This document shows positions 25,436 to 37,051 of a DNA stretch of 64,000 nucleotides, one piece after another. Origin of the DNA: Usnea hakonensis (Eukaryota; Ascomycota; Lecanoromycetes; Lecanorales; Parmeliaceae); NCBI GenBank assembly GCA_013423325.1, contig BLJB01000004.1, positions 62,001 to 126,000 of the forward strand, written 5' to 3'. The notes below the pieces were generated by a model that saw only the letters and a list, made by a program, of their open reading frames with translations, was not told the origin of the DNA and did not search any database. The position numbers and the translations under genes are program-made. The first letter of the stretch is position 1; each line of letters begins with the position of its first letter.

Positions 25436-28210
25436 TCACATTATTATGCAGTCCTTATCCTTCTTGTCACTCTCCAGCGAGACAGCCGACCCTGGGGCAC
25501 CGCTCCGCCGCCGAGCCACACCATCCGCTCCACTAGCACCACCTCTTCCTGGGCCAGAACCTGACGACCGAGGCATGTGGCCTCTCTGTGAAGGTCCATA
25601 AGAAGTAGCATGTTCCATGTACGCACTCGATGATTGCCTTGGCCTTCTTGCGGGCAAAGGGCCTGGTCTGGGTGTGGCGTTACCACCAGGGGTTGACAAA
25701 ACGTGTGGACGTAATGGGTGCTCTGATGGAGGAACATAGGCTGGACCACTTGCAGCTTGCTCATAGGTAGGCGGGGGCGCATCTTCATCCTCATTGGCTG
25801 ATTTCGTCGATGCTTGTGTAGCACTCCCACGCCCGCGAGGTTGGGGGCTAGCGCCCGCTCCACTTGCACCAGCGCCGCGGCCAAATCCTGGGAAGGTACG
25901 ACGACCTTGCGAGTCTGCTGCATCAAGATATGCCTGGGAGAGCTCATCATCACGTTTCCGTTTGGCCGATTCTTGACGCTCGCGCTCCTCTTCTTCCTCT
26001 TGCAGTTGCATGGCTAAGGCTAGATCGTGATCCTCTTGCTCGGTATTTTTGGACACGACATCTGAATAGTTATCTTGGATGTTCAGTGTATCAAGAGCCG
26101 GTAAATTAGAATTTGATCTACTGAATCGTTGGCCTCGTCGGGATCGACTGTTCACCGTCGTCCACCCTGAGTCGTCGTCTGCTTGGCCGCTCGTCGACTG
26201 CTGTTGGGTGTCACCAGCAACATTACCTACAGGTCTAAAATCTCCCGCGAAAAACTCGCACCCTTCACCACTGACGTCGACTAGGCTTTCCCAGACTACT
26301 TCATCGTGACCAGCATATCCCATATCGGTTACCAAGGTCAGGAGCTGACCAGATTTTGGATGCCGGTAGAGTGTACTGAAGTGGTCATTGCGAAAAAGTA
26401 TTGCAACACAACCTGGCGCAAGGGTCTCGGTAACAGTATCGAGGCCGTAACCAGTGAGCTGGGTTGCGGTAGAGGATAAGAAGTACTTGACACGGGCAAT
26501 GTCCTCGAGAATTAGTTGTTCTTCCGGGCCGAGGCCTTGTTGCTGGAGCTTCTCTTCTAGCTCTTCTTCTCTGAACATGATATTTTGTGCATCCTCATAG
26601 GTCTCTGCTGTTCGCCTCAGTGCAGAAAAGGCGGGGTGATTTCTTGGAGGAATCCACCCGTGGATCAGAGGTATCGAAAATGTACTGTAAAGCCTCATCT
26701 CTCGGGTATCCTCAAACCCTCCAGCTTTTCGATATTCGTGCAAGCTTGTTAAATTTTCAATCGGAGCATCCATTAGGTTGACTGCGGATTCTTCTGACGG
26801 GACGAAGCGCGGATTAACGTTCATACCCGTATGGAGTGTCACAAGAAAAGCGTAGAGCTCGCTGACGTCAGGCAATATTCCACCGGAGCCTCGTCTTCGG
26901 CCGGACATGAGTTCGTCTATAACAGCATCAAGTAAGAGTCCTAGGCTGACTTGCTCACGTACTCTCAACGTCTCTACCAGGGCCGTAGGGATTCCTGACG
27001 GAGTCGTGAGTACCAACGCATTGACCAGGGCCAGAAGTGGACAGGGACCGTTGGCGTTTTGTACCATGATTGGCGATCTCCGCGGATTAATCGGAGATGA
27101 AGCATCGTACCAGTTGACAAGCCGAACTTGATAGGTTTCGCCGGCTCTGTTCGGTCGTTTAGACTCATCCCGCGGCGGCTGCACTTCTGTTGTGGATGGC
27201 GCGCTTCTGCTGTCATCGAAAGTCTTTGGGGGCCTTGGAGGTTTCGGCGGTAATCTTTCTGAGTGTGCGACACTTTCTGACAACTCTCGATCAGTCTTCG
27301 CAGCGTTGGAGTCACTCGTAGGGGTGGGATTGTGAAAAACGGAAGCCTGTTTTGTGTCGTCCCAAACATTATAAGAAGGGTCTGTTGCTGGTTTTTCACT
27401 ATCCGACACATGCACTAATTGGATGTCTTGTTTCGCTGATGGGCGTACATCGACTTCTGGAGCTCCTGCAACTTGTTCTTCGGCCTTCAAAGCTTGCTGG
27501 AAGGGCCTCGTGCGCTCATTCCTAGTCTGCGCCGGGTTCGTTACGAGTTCGGGGCTTTTACTAATATCGGCAAGATGGTGCCCAGGATCCAATTGATACG
27601 GAAGCTGTGGTTTTTCCGGCGACTGTTTGAAGTCCATCCATGGCTCAGTGAAAGGAGCTGGCGTGCTGATTCTGGGACTGTCGCCCCAAACATCAGCACT
27701 GCTCTCTCCGCCATAGTTGGGCCGGTCGGGCAGCTTTCCACCGTGATCGTTGCTGCGGCGAAAAGGATTACTCGAAGATGATCGCGGTCTTCCATTTAAA
27801 GCTCCGCTGGTGGTTTCGGCATGGTCTGAACGTCTGCGTCTAGCAGAGCCTTTGGACCTCTGGCTATCGAACGAACTCCTTGGTGTGGCATCCGCGGACG
27901 CATTTTCCAAAGTAGATAGCAGGCCTCCATTTGGCGGCGTAGTTGTATTGCTTGTGATTCTTTCACCCGCTCTTGATGGAGAAGGTATCTCGTGATTCAT
28001 TGTAGCTTCAAGGGCGGGTCGTTGGCCATTGGTGTTCTCAGACGCATGAACACCACCTGCTGCTCTCTCGGCTAGCCCTTGTAATTGCAGACCGGCAGGA
28101 GAAGCTTGAGACTTCGGGCCTCCATCGACCTGTGATGGGAGCGTGATTGGATATGGAATTGCTGGTGCAGTCTGACCTCTGGCGGTGTCGACAGGCTTGC
28201 GGACCATCAT
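25436..28210 (-). CDS. MINDY-family (FAM63) deubiquitinase with CAAX-like end
   Basis: A single exon encodes 924 aa. The catalytic MINDY domain covers about residues 360-660. It carries the Gln-x5-Cys signature in VQNANGPCPLLALVNAL (Q384, C390) and the catalytic His in FRNDHFSTLY (H610). MINDY enzymes are cysteine proteases that trim K48-linked ubiquitin chains. The N-terminal ~350 residues are disordered and Ser/Pro-rich. After the domain, an acidic helix rich in Gln/Glu (LALAMQLQEEEEER) resembles a ubiquitin-interacting motif. The tail is Gly/Pro/Arg-rich and ends CIIM, a prenylation-type CAAX box that suggests membrane attachment (inference). The gene is divergent from TRM6, with 517 bp between start codons. 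Confidence 0.92.
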   Translation of the reverse strand: MMVRKPVDTARGQTAPAIPYPITLPSQVDGGPKSQASPAGLQLQGLAERAAGGVHASENTNGQRPALEATMNHEIPSPSRAGERITSNTTTPPNGGLLSTLENASADATPRSSFDSQRSKGSARRRRSDHAETTSGALNGRPRSSSSNPFRRSNDHGGKLPDRPNYGGESSADVWGDSPRISTPAPFTEPWMDFKQSPEKPQLPYQLDPGHHLADISKSPELVTNPAQTRNERTRPFQQALKAEEQVAGAPEVDVRPSAKQDIQLVHVSDSEKPATDPSYNVWDDTKQASVFHNPTPTSDSNAAKTDRELSESVAHSERLPPKPPRPPKTFDDSRSAPSTTEVQPPRDESKRPNRAGETYQVRLVNWYDASSPINPRRSPIMVQNANGPCPLLALVNALVLTTPSGIPTALVETLRVREQVSLGLLLDAVIDELMSGRRRGSGGILPDVSELYAFLVTLHTGMNVNPRFVPSEESAVNLMDAPIENLTSLHEYRKAGGFEDTREMRLYSTFSIPLIHGWIPPRNHPAFSALRRTAETYEDAQNIMFREEELEEKLQQQGLGPEEQLILEDIARVKYFLSSTATQLTGYGLDTVTETLAPGCVAILFRNDHFSTLYRHPKSGQLLTLVTDMGYAGHDEVVWESLVDVSGEGCEFFAGDFRPVGNVAGDTQQQSTSGQADDDSGWTTVNSRSRRGQRFSRSNSNLPALDTLNIQDNYSDVVSKNTEQEDHDLALAMQLQEEEEERERQESAKRKRDDELSQAYLDAADSQGRRTFPGFGRGAGASGAGASPQPRGRGSATQASTKSANEDEDAPPPTYEQAASGPAYVPPSEHPLRPHVLSTPGGNATPRPGPLPARRPRQSSSAYMEHATSYGPSQRGHMPRSSGSGPGRGGASGADGVARRRSGAPGSAVSLESDKKDKDCIIM

Positions 28211-28727
28211 GCTTTGTTCTTATCTGATTTGAGGCGAAACGAGTTGTGATAGCAGTCACGCTCTTCACACTCAGACTGTAAATAGAGAAGAAGGCTACGC
28301 TTCTATCATGAAGGTAGCAGTTGAGATTGCTTCCGTCATTTCCAGATATTGTCGTGGGTTCAGGCAGAGAGGTTTGAAGAGGCAGTGCAGCTCGGTAAGG
28401 CGGTAGATGGATGCGCAACGGTCATAGCTGCTGGAGACGCGCAGATTGTGGCCAAAGACTTGACAAGAAAATAAATCTTCTCAGCCTCCAATGGCGTCTC
28501 GGAAAAAGTTGTATAAGATATAAGGCAAATCAATCCGAGGGCGACGTAACGGAGTACGAATCAACTAAAGGTGTCCCGCCGCTTGCTTATCGATAACGAA
28601 ATAAATGTCCAAGGTGAATTAAAAAATAAAATACAGTACCCAAGCCAAGCTTAGCCATAGAAAATAAATCCTTCAACTCAACTGCCACTAATGAAGAAGT
28701 GCTCTGCAAACACGCTTTCATGAGAAG
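28211..28727. promoter_or_regulatory. Shared divergent promoter region, MINDY/TRM6
   Basis: The 517 bp between two divergent start codons must hold both promoters and leaders. No gene or specific site is identified. Confidence 0.5.
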
Positions 28728-30521
28728 ATGAAGCCAGAGCTTGTTCAGCCGCATGCCTACGTTGCGCTACGCCTCCCTACAGATTCGTCCATAGTCGTCC
28801 AAGTCGTTCCAAATACGTACGTGAAGTAGCTGGAGTGAGCAGTCTCATCTTCGCCTTCGCCTTACGCTGCTGACGATACACTAAGCACAATCTCCATTGG
28901 CAAGCATGTGGCCTTCCAAGCAAATAATATCTTGGGTCGGCCTTACCACCTTACTTTCGAAATCCGCAATACCGTGAACGGCGAAGGAAATGCCCAGTCG
29001 GGCCTTCGGGTAGTGCCAGCCGCGGAACTCTACGCAGATATCACGGAAGACGGCCCTGAACCTCCCACTGAGGTAGAAGGTGGAAATCCTGGTGCGAGTG
29101 GAGATGGTGTTGAATACGAGATAGTGGGCCAGAATGGAGAGGTCGTCATGCGAACCAACCGTCAGATCATCGACAATCCCAACAGCCAGATCATGACGAT
29201 GGACGAGATTGAAAAATTGAAGGCGCAAAATACAGGATCAGGGAAAGAGCTGATTGCCAAGATCCTCGAGTCACACTCAGCTCTGGATCAGAAGACGGCA
29301 TATGCTCTCGCTAAGTATACGCTTCGAAAGACGAGGAAGTATCTGAGGAGGTTTACCGTCCTACCCTTGGATGTACCGATGTTGGCGCGGTGGATCTTGA
29401 CCGACAAGGAACCCATGAAGATAATGGAATTGAGAGAAGAGATATTATGCCTTATTGGTAGTTGGTCAAACGTGCACTGCACACCCTCAGCCTCAATACC
29501 GTCGCCCACTGAGGACAATATGCAAATAAAAAGGGGGAGATGGCTTGTGATCGACGAAACAGCAGGGTTGCTGGTAGCCTACATGGCGGAGAAGATGGCA
29601 ATCTTATACCCTCCCAAACGGGACGAGCCTGAATCAGAGAGCAGAGTCATGTTGAAGCAAGAATTTGACGGAGCAAACGAAGATGACGCAATTGAGGATC
29701 TCGCCACCAAACATTCGTCTACACCACCTTTCCACCTTCCTCGCCCTCGGAAGACATCGGGCTCAAGCACCACAAATACGATCACTCTCATCCACGCCAA
29801 CGCTCAACCAAACCTGTCCTTGCTCAAATACTTCCACTTCGATGCATTCAATCCATCCAGGTCCCACCCGCTTGAAAGCCATCTCAAAACTCTCTCATGG
29901 CTTCAGCTTCTCTCCCCAGAAGACGACATGGGTTATGCCGAGCCGGATGTTGCCCCGGAAGTGACCATTCAAAGCTGGAAGAGTGGAAAGAGAAGTAATT
30001 ACTTCCGGAAACGTCGACGATGGGAACGTATAAAATCTATTGTGGATGAGACGCGCGCTGGTGAGTTCGACGGCCTGATTGTGGCCTCAGTCATGAGCCC
30101 AGTGTCAATACTACGACATACAGTCCCACTTCTCCGTGGTGCAGCTCAAGTAGTTGTTTATTCGCCTACCATCGAGTCATTGGTCGAATTGGCAGACTAT
30201 TATTCCAAGAGCCGGCGGACAGCGTTTGTGACAAAGCCACCGAACTCGGAATCGATGCCCACGGAAGACTTCCCTCTCAATCCAACACTGCTACTTGCAC
30301 CTACAATACAAACAGCACGCAGTAGAAGTTGGCAAGTACTCCCTGGGCGAACCCACCCTCTCATGACGGGGCGTGGTGGTTCGGAAGGCTATGTTTTCAC
30401 TGCTACTAGGGTTCTGCCATCAGAAGAGAATATTGAGGCAAGAGGCAATTTTAAGCGGCGCAAGGTTGACGATGATGACGTGACTGGTACTTCGTCACAG
30501 AGAGCAACTCCTGCATCTTAA
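28728..30521 (+). CDS. trm6: tRNA (adenine-58-N1) methyltransferase non-catalytic subunit
   Basis: Exons are 28728-28816 and 28886-30521, giving 574 aa. The 69-bp intron (GTACGT donor, GCTGAC branch) lies near the N-terminus. Splicing gives VVPNTTISIGKHVAFQANN running into LGRPYHLTFEI, which matches the start of the Gcd10/Trm6 family; translating from the later in-frame GTG would lose this part. With Trm61, Trm6 forms the nuclear enzyme that makes m1A58 in tRNA, including initiator tRNA. Central motifs typical of the family are LDQKTAYALAKYTLRKTRKY and the RWLVIDETAGLLVAYMAE strand. The last ~30 residues are basic and acidic and look disordered. Confidence 0.92.
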
Positions 30522-32868
30522 GGACCAATGTAGAATTGAGACCGAAGCATTATAAATAGTCTATGTCTTATTGTTTCCAAATGATATTCAGCTAACACTA
30601 CAATTGAAAATTCTCTTCTATATATAAATGTTGTATTAATTTCCTATTTGTTACCCGAGGTGGTTATCAATTCATCATGTACGACAGACAGTACGAGTCA
30701 AGTACCTCGATCATCTTGTTTGCTTGGCCCAGATTGTTTGTCATTTCTCTCCGACTCTCCGAGATCACATGACTGAAATGAACCCAGGGTAAGGGTCGAC
30801 GCCTGGAAGGAACCGACGGACGCAGCATTAATCAATCCGTAGCATTCAAGCTTGGCAAGCTATTTCTTTATTTCTTTGCCGGCAGCCAGTCATCTCCGTC
30901 CGAGAGCTGTTTAACACTTTGGGAGCAGCACTAGTGACTACCACTGGTTAGAGCGCGTCCGGTGGCCCTTCCACCCCACCTAATTTCTTAAATTTCTCAG
31001 GCGTCACAGCCTACGGCTACAGGCCACAGCTGACCTATAGCATACGGAAGACGGGCTTTTCTCTTGAAGAAGCACCGTGTCAGTGCGTTACATCTTCCCT
31101 CCCTTTCATAAATATGCTCATGCCCATGCCCATGCCCATGGGATCTAGAAGCACTTCCACACCCTTGAAATCTTGATTTGGAAATCCTGTCAATGGCCAT
31201 AGTCGGAGAAGAAAAAAGGAATGCCGTTCTGTCTATCAGAGTCCGCATGGAGCCGTGAAGCAACCCATGACCAACGAAAGAGGGGTTCGCAACCACGCTA
31301 TGGTAGTCTTCCTGCACGTTGCCATCGACCCTTCGACAGCGGTAACGAGCGCAATCCCCAAGGAGATGCATGATTACGCTCCGTGGCGACCCAGCCGAGA
31401 CTCGAGAATAATACTACTTTTTTCCACAATTCATATTTTCCTACATTCAACCCCCAAATCTTGAAGTGTTACCAGCAGATCTCCTGAGCGCGTGGAAGCT
31501 GGGATGCTCTTCCGGCCCCTAAAGGCAGCTTCCGTAAGGTAATGATGACCCAGGGCAACCCATGGCTAGCTCAACAGACTTCAATACGTACTCAAACACT
31601 AGAATTCTGCTAGAAGAGCAGATCGTCGGGCCTTCATTTGACGGTAACGGCAGCACGCTGTATTATTGCAGATAGTAGCTCGGAGAAGAAGATCCAATAA
31701 TAAGGGTCAGCTTGCATGTGGATGCTCTGTATGGATGAGCGATAGAGCAGTAGCTTGCGCCTCACGGCAGTCATTTTGATGGAATCAATGACAAAGAAGT
31801 CATCATTTTTGACACGGTCGAGTTCAGGCCAGTGCGGTCGGTAAAGATCCTTCAAAGGTCTCGGGGCACAGGCCATTCATATGCCTCAGTAGATAGACAG
31901 AGACGGGATTGGTTATCATTCCCCATGTCCTTTGACCCTTTCCAAGACTCGGTATCGTAACGATGTAGAGTAAATAATAAAAATCAAAGTAAATAAGAAT
32001 AAGAATAAGACGCCCCTTTTGCAATTTGCTTGCTTACCTTACGGAGTACTTTACATGGATCTATCGTTTTTCGGGGGTTGGACTAGTTGGACGAGGGCCA
32101 AGGCCCCCAAGCTTGAAGCGAGAAATTTTAAAAAAGACTAGCGCCAAATCCTGGATCATAATTCTACTTTACACTTGGCTCGGTCATGGGAAGACTAATA
32201 AGAGCTCTTCGTTTTTTTTGATCCTGCTTTGAATCCAACCTGTCGCGACCATCCATCCACTCAACTCAACTCTATCTTTCATATGTCGCTGTCTTTTCCA
32301 TGAAACAATAATAATACTATATCTCCCTGCTGCAAATTCTCTAATTTACAATAATTATCACGACTACTTTATCCAAGGTACTTCTCCCAAGATACCTCTG
32401 ACAGGCGCAACTCGTGCATTTGTCTATCCCTTGAGTCTTCCTCCTCCTACCTCTCAAACGAAGCTTAGAGTCAAGCTTCAGCTTGCATGGAGAGCTGTTG
32501 ATTCTCTCCTCTCCACGGCCATCATCAACGTATTTACGACTGTCAAGCCATACCGATCCGATTCGGCTCTTCACATTCACTGCCAGATTCTTGTTACGGC
32601 CCCCGTTACGATACACGAATATTGAAGAAACGATCTACGACCTTCAAATTTTTCGATAGATCTGGATACCAGTCACATAATAAATATTTGACGTCAACGA
32701 TCCCTGCAGCAGAGAGCATTCCGACTGTAGCCAGCCACCATACTTGATTTGAGAGAAGAACGACATCTGTCAAACCCAGCTGTCGCATTGAGATTCTCGA
32801 AGACTGTCAATCTCCAACAGCTTCCGCCTGAAACCGGGACTCTGATTCGGACTCAAAAGAACGCCAGA
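30522..32868. other. Intergenic region and probable long leader of the PIN4-like gene
   Basis: About 2.3 kb contain no supported gene. CATGCC/CCCATG hexamers are tandemly repeated near 31118-31142. From about 32230 to 32868 the plus strand becomes pyrimidine-rich with many CTCAACT and TCCTCC words, consistent with a promoter and long 5' UTR for the gene starting at 32869. A stretch at about 30940-30965 resembles a tRNA A-box but has no matching downstream B-box. Confidence 0.5.
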
Positions 32869-34848
32869 ATGAATAACCATCTTCATCACAACGAAATGTA
32901 TTACGATCAGACTTCATCACGCTCTCCAGGCTCCCACCGACATCAACAGCAAATGCTTCATCGCCAACCTTCACGGCACTTCGACGCCTATGGCCAAATG
33001 CCAAACAATGTATATACCCCCGACGATCAATCCATGAGATATGAGACGAACAGATTTGACAGGATGAATGGCCAAGTGCAAGGAAATGGATATAGCTATG
33101 AGCTTCCTCAAGCACAAACGTGGAACCCGAATGCCTTCAGCGCCAACAACAACTTCGCACCACCTTTTACAGCAGCTACTGGGAGGATGAAGTCTCAAAC
33201 GCGGGGACGAAGTGCTCTCCCAACAGTACGTACACCCCGTTTGCGCTGCCTGGAGAATTCATTTCCGTTCACTGACGCTGGAGTGTGTAGGGATGGATGG
33301 ATACACAGCAAATGGCTAATCCAAATATATATGCGGGCGGTCACGGCCCTTCGCCTCTTGGGATGTCTCATTTGCGGTCCGAACAATATGCGACTGATCC
33401 CGACGAGGAGCTCATACCCACTGCTATTGTTATCAAGAACATCCCTTTCGCTGTGAAGAAGGAGCAGCTGGTAGACCTTATGACCTCATTGAATCTTCCG
33501 CTGCCGTACGCTTTCAACTACCACTTCGACAATGGCGTCTTCCGTGGCCTTGCATTTGCAAACTTTACTTCCCCAGACGAAACTCAACAGGTGATTGATC
33601 AGCTGAATCATTATGAGCTGCAAGGGAGGAAGCTACGCGTGGAATACAAGAAGATGCTACCTCTGCAGGAAAGAGAGCGTATTGAAAGAGAGAAGAGGGA
33701 GCGCCGTGGACAGCTTGAGGAACAGCACAGACCAATGGGTGGACCTCAGCTACACAGTCAGCCATCAATGTCATCTCTGTCTTCCAATAGGCTAGCAAAT
33801 ACTCCATCGCCTATTGGTACAAGAAATGAGATGCCAGGTAAGCAGAAGCTGTTCAGTGTAGGTGTGCAGAGCTAATCACGTACTGCAAGATATAGATCTG
33901 AACGATCCTCAAACGCTGTCGTTTTACAGCGAGCTTCTGCTCTTCAGAGACGACAAGTCAAGGGAGGCTTTGATATTCTCATCAACATTAGCTCCACCTC
34001 AACGGCGCATAGTACATACATTGGCGCACCACATGCAGCTAGCACATGTCTCCCGCGGTAGTGGAGAACAACGCCAGGTTCACGTCTACCGTCCTGATAT
34101 GGGTCAACAAGGCATAAGCCCCCCAATACCCCAAGTCTCGGCCCTCCAAGGCGGAGATCCGTCAAGGAGCAGGGGCCTCAACCGAGCCGCTACAATTGAT
34201 TTCAACGAAGCTCGTAATAACTCTGATTCCGGAATGTACAACACTCTCCGAGGCCAGCAGTCTTCTGGTTTCCTCGGTATCCCCGATTCTCCAAGCGGCT
34301 TTGGGACTGCACAAAACCTCCGGGCAGCCAAGTCTGTCGCAGATCTACGGTCCTACACCCCTTCGCCAGTCCCGTCTACAGCTAGTTTTCCTCCCAATTT
34401 ACAATCCAACATTGCTAGGTTCCAAGACTACCCCGGAAGTGCATCGTCCGCCACACCAACCTTGACGCCAACTGCTTCTGGCTCTGCCCTTGGCCAATAT
34501 CGCGACGACAATGCCCTCGTCAATGGTTTTGGCGCCATGTCTCTAGGAGGAAACATAGGAGCCAACGGCGGGAGCCCTCGACGTTTGAGAGGAGCTTTCT
34601 CTTGGGACCAAGATAACCAGCAGTCAGCTGCCGGACCTTCAAGTGCTGGAGCTATTGGTAGCAATCGGTCTTTTAGCGGAAATTATGACAACTCCTCGCA
34701 AGACAGAGGCTTGCCCATGCGGCAACCACGCGGGCCATCAGAGCGCGGACCTCCGGCTTTCTCCCGAGGACGACAGAACGGCCATCAAGCTCGAGGTAGC
34801 GATGAGCTAAAACAGCAGTCCAGTCAAGTGGAGATCATCGTTGAGTAA
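32869..34848 (+). CDS. pin4: PIN4/MDT1-like RNA-binding protein (RRM plus R3H)
   Basis: Exons are 32869-33225, 33291-33837 and 33890-34848, giving 620 aa. The introns of 65 and 52 bp have CACTGAC and GCTAAT branch sites. The ATG at 32869 is the first in frame; the open frame upstream has no ATG. A Gln/Asn/His-rich N-terminus precedes an RRM (about nt 33410-33650) with RNP2-like IVIKNIPF and RNP1-like RGLAFANF. The RRM is followed by a charged helix (LQERERIEREKRERRGQLEE), a very typical stretch for Pin4-type proteins. An R3H-type domain follows (FYSELLLFRDD, RRIVHTLAHHMQLAH). The C-terminus is Ser/Gly-rich and disordered. Yeast Pin4/Mdt1 acts in G2/M and DNA-damage responses and binds mRNA; the cellular role here is inferred. 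Confidence 0.9.
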
Positions 34849-37051
34849 CCGCTAGGCTTTTAACTACAGCTCGACTCTTTGAGGAAAATGAATCACGATG
34901 GATGATGATATGACATCTAGACAACAAAACAGGGGCTACCCTCCTCCATTCCCATGTTTGGTTTTTGATCGGGAACCGGATCTCTAAGATTGATCAACGA
35001 TTTTCGATTTCCTGAACGACGCATCAACTCTCGCTATCCTTGCTACCTGCATTTCCTTGCAATCTCGAACATCAAGTATAGCACCGAGACCCTTCCTCCC
35101 TGTTGCCGTTGCAAATGCTGGAGCTTTAGGCGTTTCGGGAACCCACGACGCGGTAACACAGAAACGCGCACCCACAGTCGCAGCATCTGCTCGGCTAGAC
35201 ACAAACCACAGATTCATCTTCTGCTTAAATTTCAAGTACATCTAAATTCCTACTCACTTGTTGACGAGCCTGCCGGATCAGGATGAAATGGGGGTTTGCA
35301 TTGATCCTTCGTGCACTGAGAATTACAATCAGATAGCCGTGCTTAAACTTTGACCATATTAATAAAAATAATTTCAGTCCATCTATCTCAGGGCGTGCCT
35401 TGGTGCTGCACTTCGTCCCAGTGGAGAGTCGTTCTTCTTCTTTGTTTTGCTAGGATGTTAACAAGTGCTGTACATATGACGTTTCAATACTGAAATAATT
35501 CATCAACAACATCGGAAGCACGGTAAACTCTCTCGCGGTAGGCTCAGAATCCAGCCTATGCGCACGGTCCCGGCGGCCCAGAGTATTCGCTCCGCTTCCA
35601 GAGTTCTCTACACCACTTTGAAACAGGCAGCTGTTCTGGGCTTGAAACATACTTTTGGCCATTACTATAAAATAAAGATGGGGATAGCACGTTTGAAAAG
35701 TCCCTGTCTTTTGCAACAAAGCGTCATATGAGTCTGACTGCATCCCTGGACATTGCAAAGTCCGTGTGCCAATGGGAAAGGACTGGCCATTCGGGGAGGA
35801 GATCGGATGTACGGCTCTCTCAAATCGGAAGCTCGAGGAGGTTTTGACAGAATATCAGGGGAGTATATATCATCTGTTGTGGCAATGGTTGTTTCTTGAG
35901 TCGGTGCTGAATTGTGAGCAGTCTATAGCACCGCCTAGGTACCTGGGTACCCGATTCAAAAAGATTTCCTTCGTCTTGTGGTCAAATGGTTGATATGACG
36001 TGCGAGAACGTTACTTCCGCTAACGTCATGGGTCGATCTGGGATTTTGCCAGTCCTCTTCGCCGATACGGGTGTGACGGAATACCATCTTTTGCTCAGGG
36101 TACCCAGGATCAGAGATCGAGCAGGAAGGAAAGAGTCGCCAGATATAACTCGTTCTTCCTCGCTAGATGGATACGCATGGTGAGTATTTCACCCACTTCT
36201 TGAATCTAGGTATGAGACATGCTGAGCGTATAGGATATCCTACACGGCGGCCGTAGGGGCATGGGAGTCGGGATTTTTTGCTAGTAGAAATGTATAGAAT
36301 GTGAGGATATGTTTGTTGTTAGTTCGCTGCCTTGGCTTCATGCTGCGGAATAAGATTTTGAGAGATTGGTATCTGTTTGCCTGCGCGATGGTTCGGTTGC
36401 GTGTATTAATGGATGGGGAAATTGGAATCATCGTTGCATGTCAGAGGCGGTGCTTTGATGTTGGGAGGGGTAGGGGAGGGGGGTTAGAAAGGAGGGGGAA
36501 GGGACAGGGGAAAGGAGATGGGCGAAGGAGAAGGGGAGGAGAGGAGAGGAGGGTTTGTTATTGGGGAGGAAGCGGGAAGGGAGGGTAAAAGGGGGAGGAG
36601 GGGAGGGGAGAGGGGAGGAGGGGAGGGGAGGGGAGAGGAGAGGAGAGGAGAGGAGAGGAGAGGAGAGGAGAGGAGAGGAGAGGAGAGGAGGGAAAGGGGG
36701 TGGGGGTGGAGTTGTGAAGAAAGGGAAGGGGAAGGGGAAGGAGGGAGGCAGGAGGAGGAGGAGGAGGAAGGGGTGAATGATTACTAGTGCCACCAGGTCA
36801 TGGGTTCTAATCGTTCCATCGAGGAAGGGGAAAAGTGCGCTACTCAGTCATTTGTCTTCCTGCTGTGAGAAAGCATATTGCTTGCTGCATAAGAATCTTG
36901 GAACATGATCACGTCTCATCTCATTGTTTCACCCAACGTTAAGTGTCTAGGTATCTATCTATTGATCAACCGCTCTCCATCCTATGTCATGCTCGCTATG
37001 CAACCCTGCCTCCAACGCCTGCCATGCATATGTCTCTACAAGATTCATACC
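34849..37051. other. Intergenic, with a long polypurine tract
   Basis: About 2.2 kb lie between the PIN4-like gene and the 3' end of UFD1. No supported gene is seen. Open frames at about 36430-36790 on both strands are only translations of the purine tract. Confidence 0.6.
36455..36770 (+). repeat. ~315-bp polypurine (G/A) tract with AGGAG microsatellite
   Basis: The plus strand is almost pure purine over about 315 bases, with only scattered T and C. At 36634-36690 it becomes a near-perfect 5-bp tandem repeat (AGGAG, about 11-12 units). Such strand-asymmetric mirror-like tracts can form triplex (H-DNA) structures and vary in length; that behaviour is inference. Confidence 0.9.

Noticed and set aside
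30930..30985. tRNA-like A-box (TGGTTAGAGCGC)
   Set aside because: No B-box, anticodon stem or matching acceptor stem follows, so at most it is a chance match or a tRNA fragment.
36428..36793. Long open frames (Pro/Ser/Leu-rich or Arg/Gly/Glu-rich) on both strands
   Set aside because: They are simple translations of the polypurine tract and have no independent gene evidence.
36795..36830. Possible tRNA B-box (GGGTTCTAATC)
   Set aside because: The flanking bases do not pair as a T-arm and no A-box lies upstream at the right distance.
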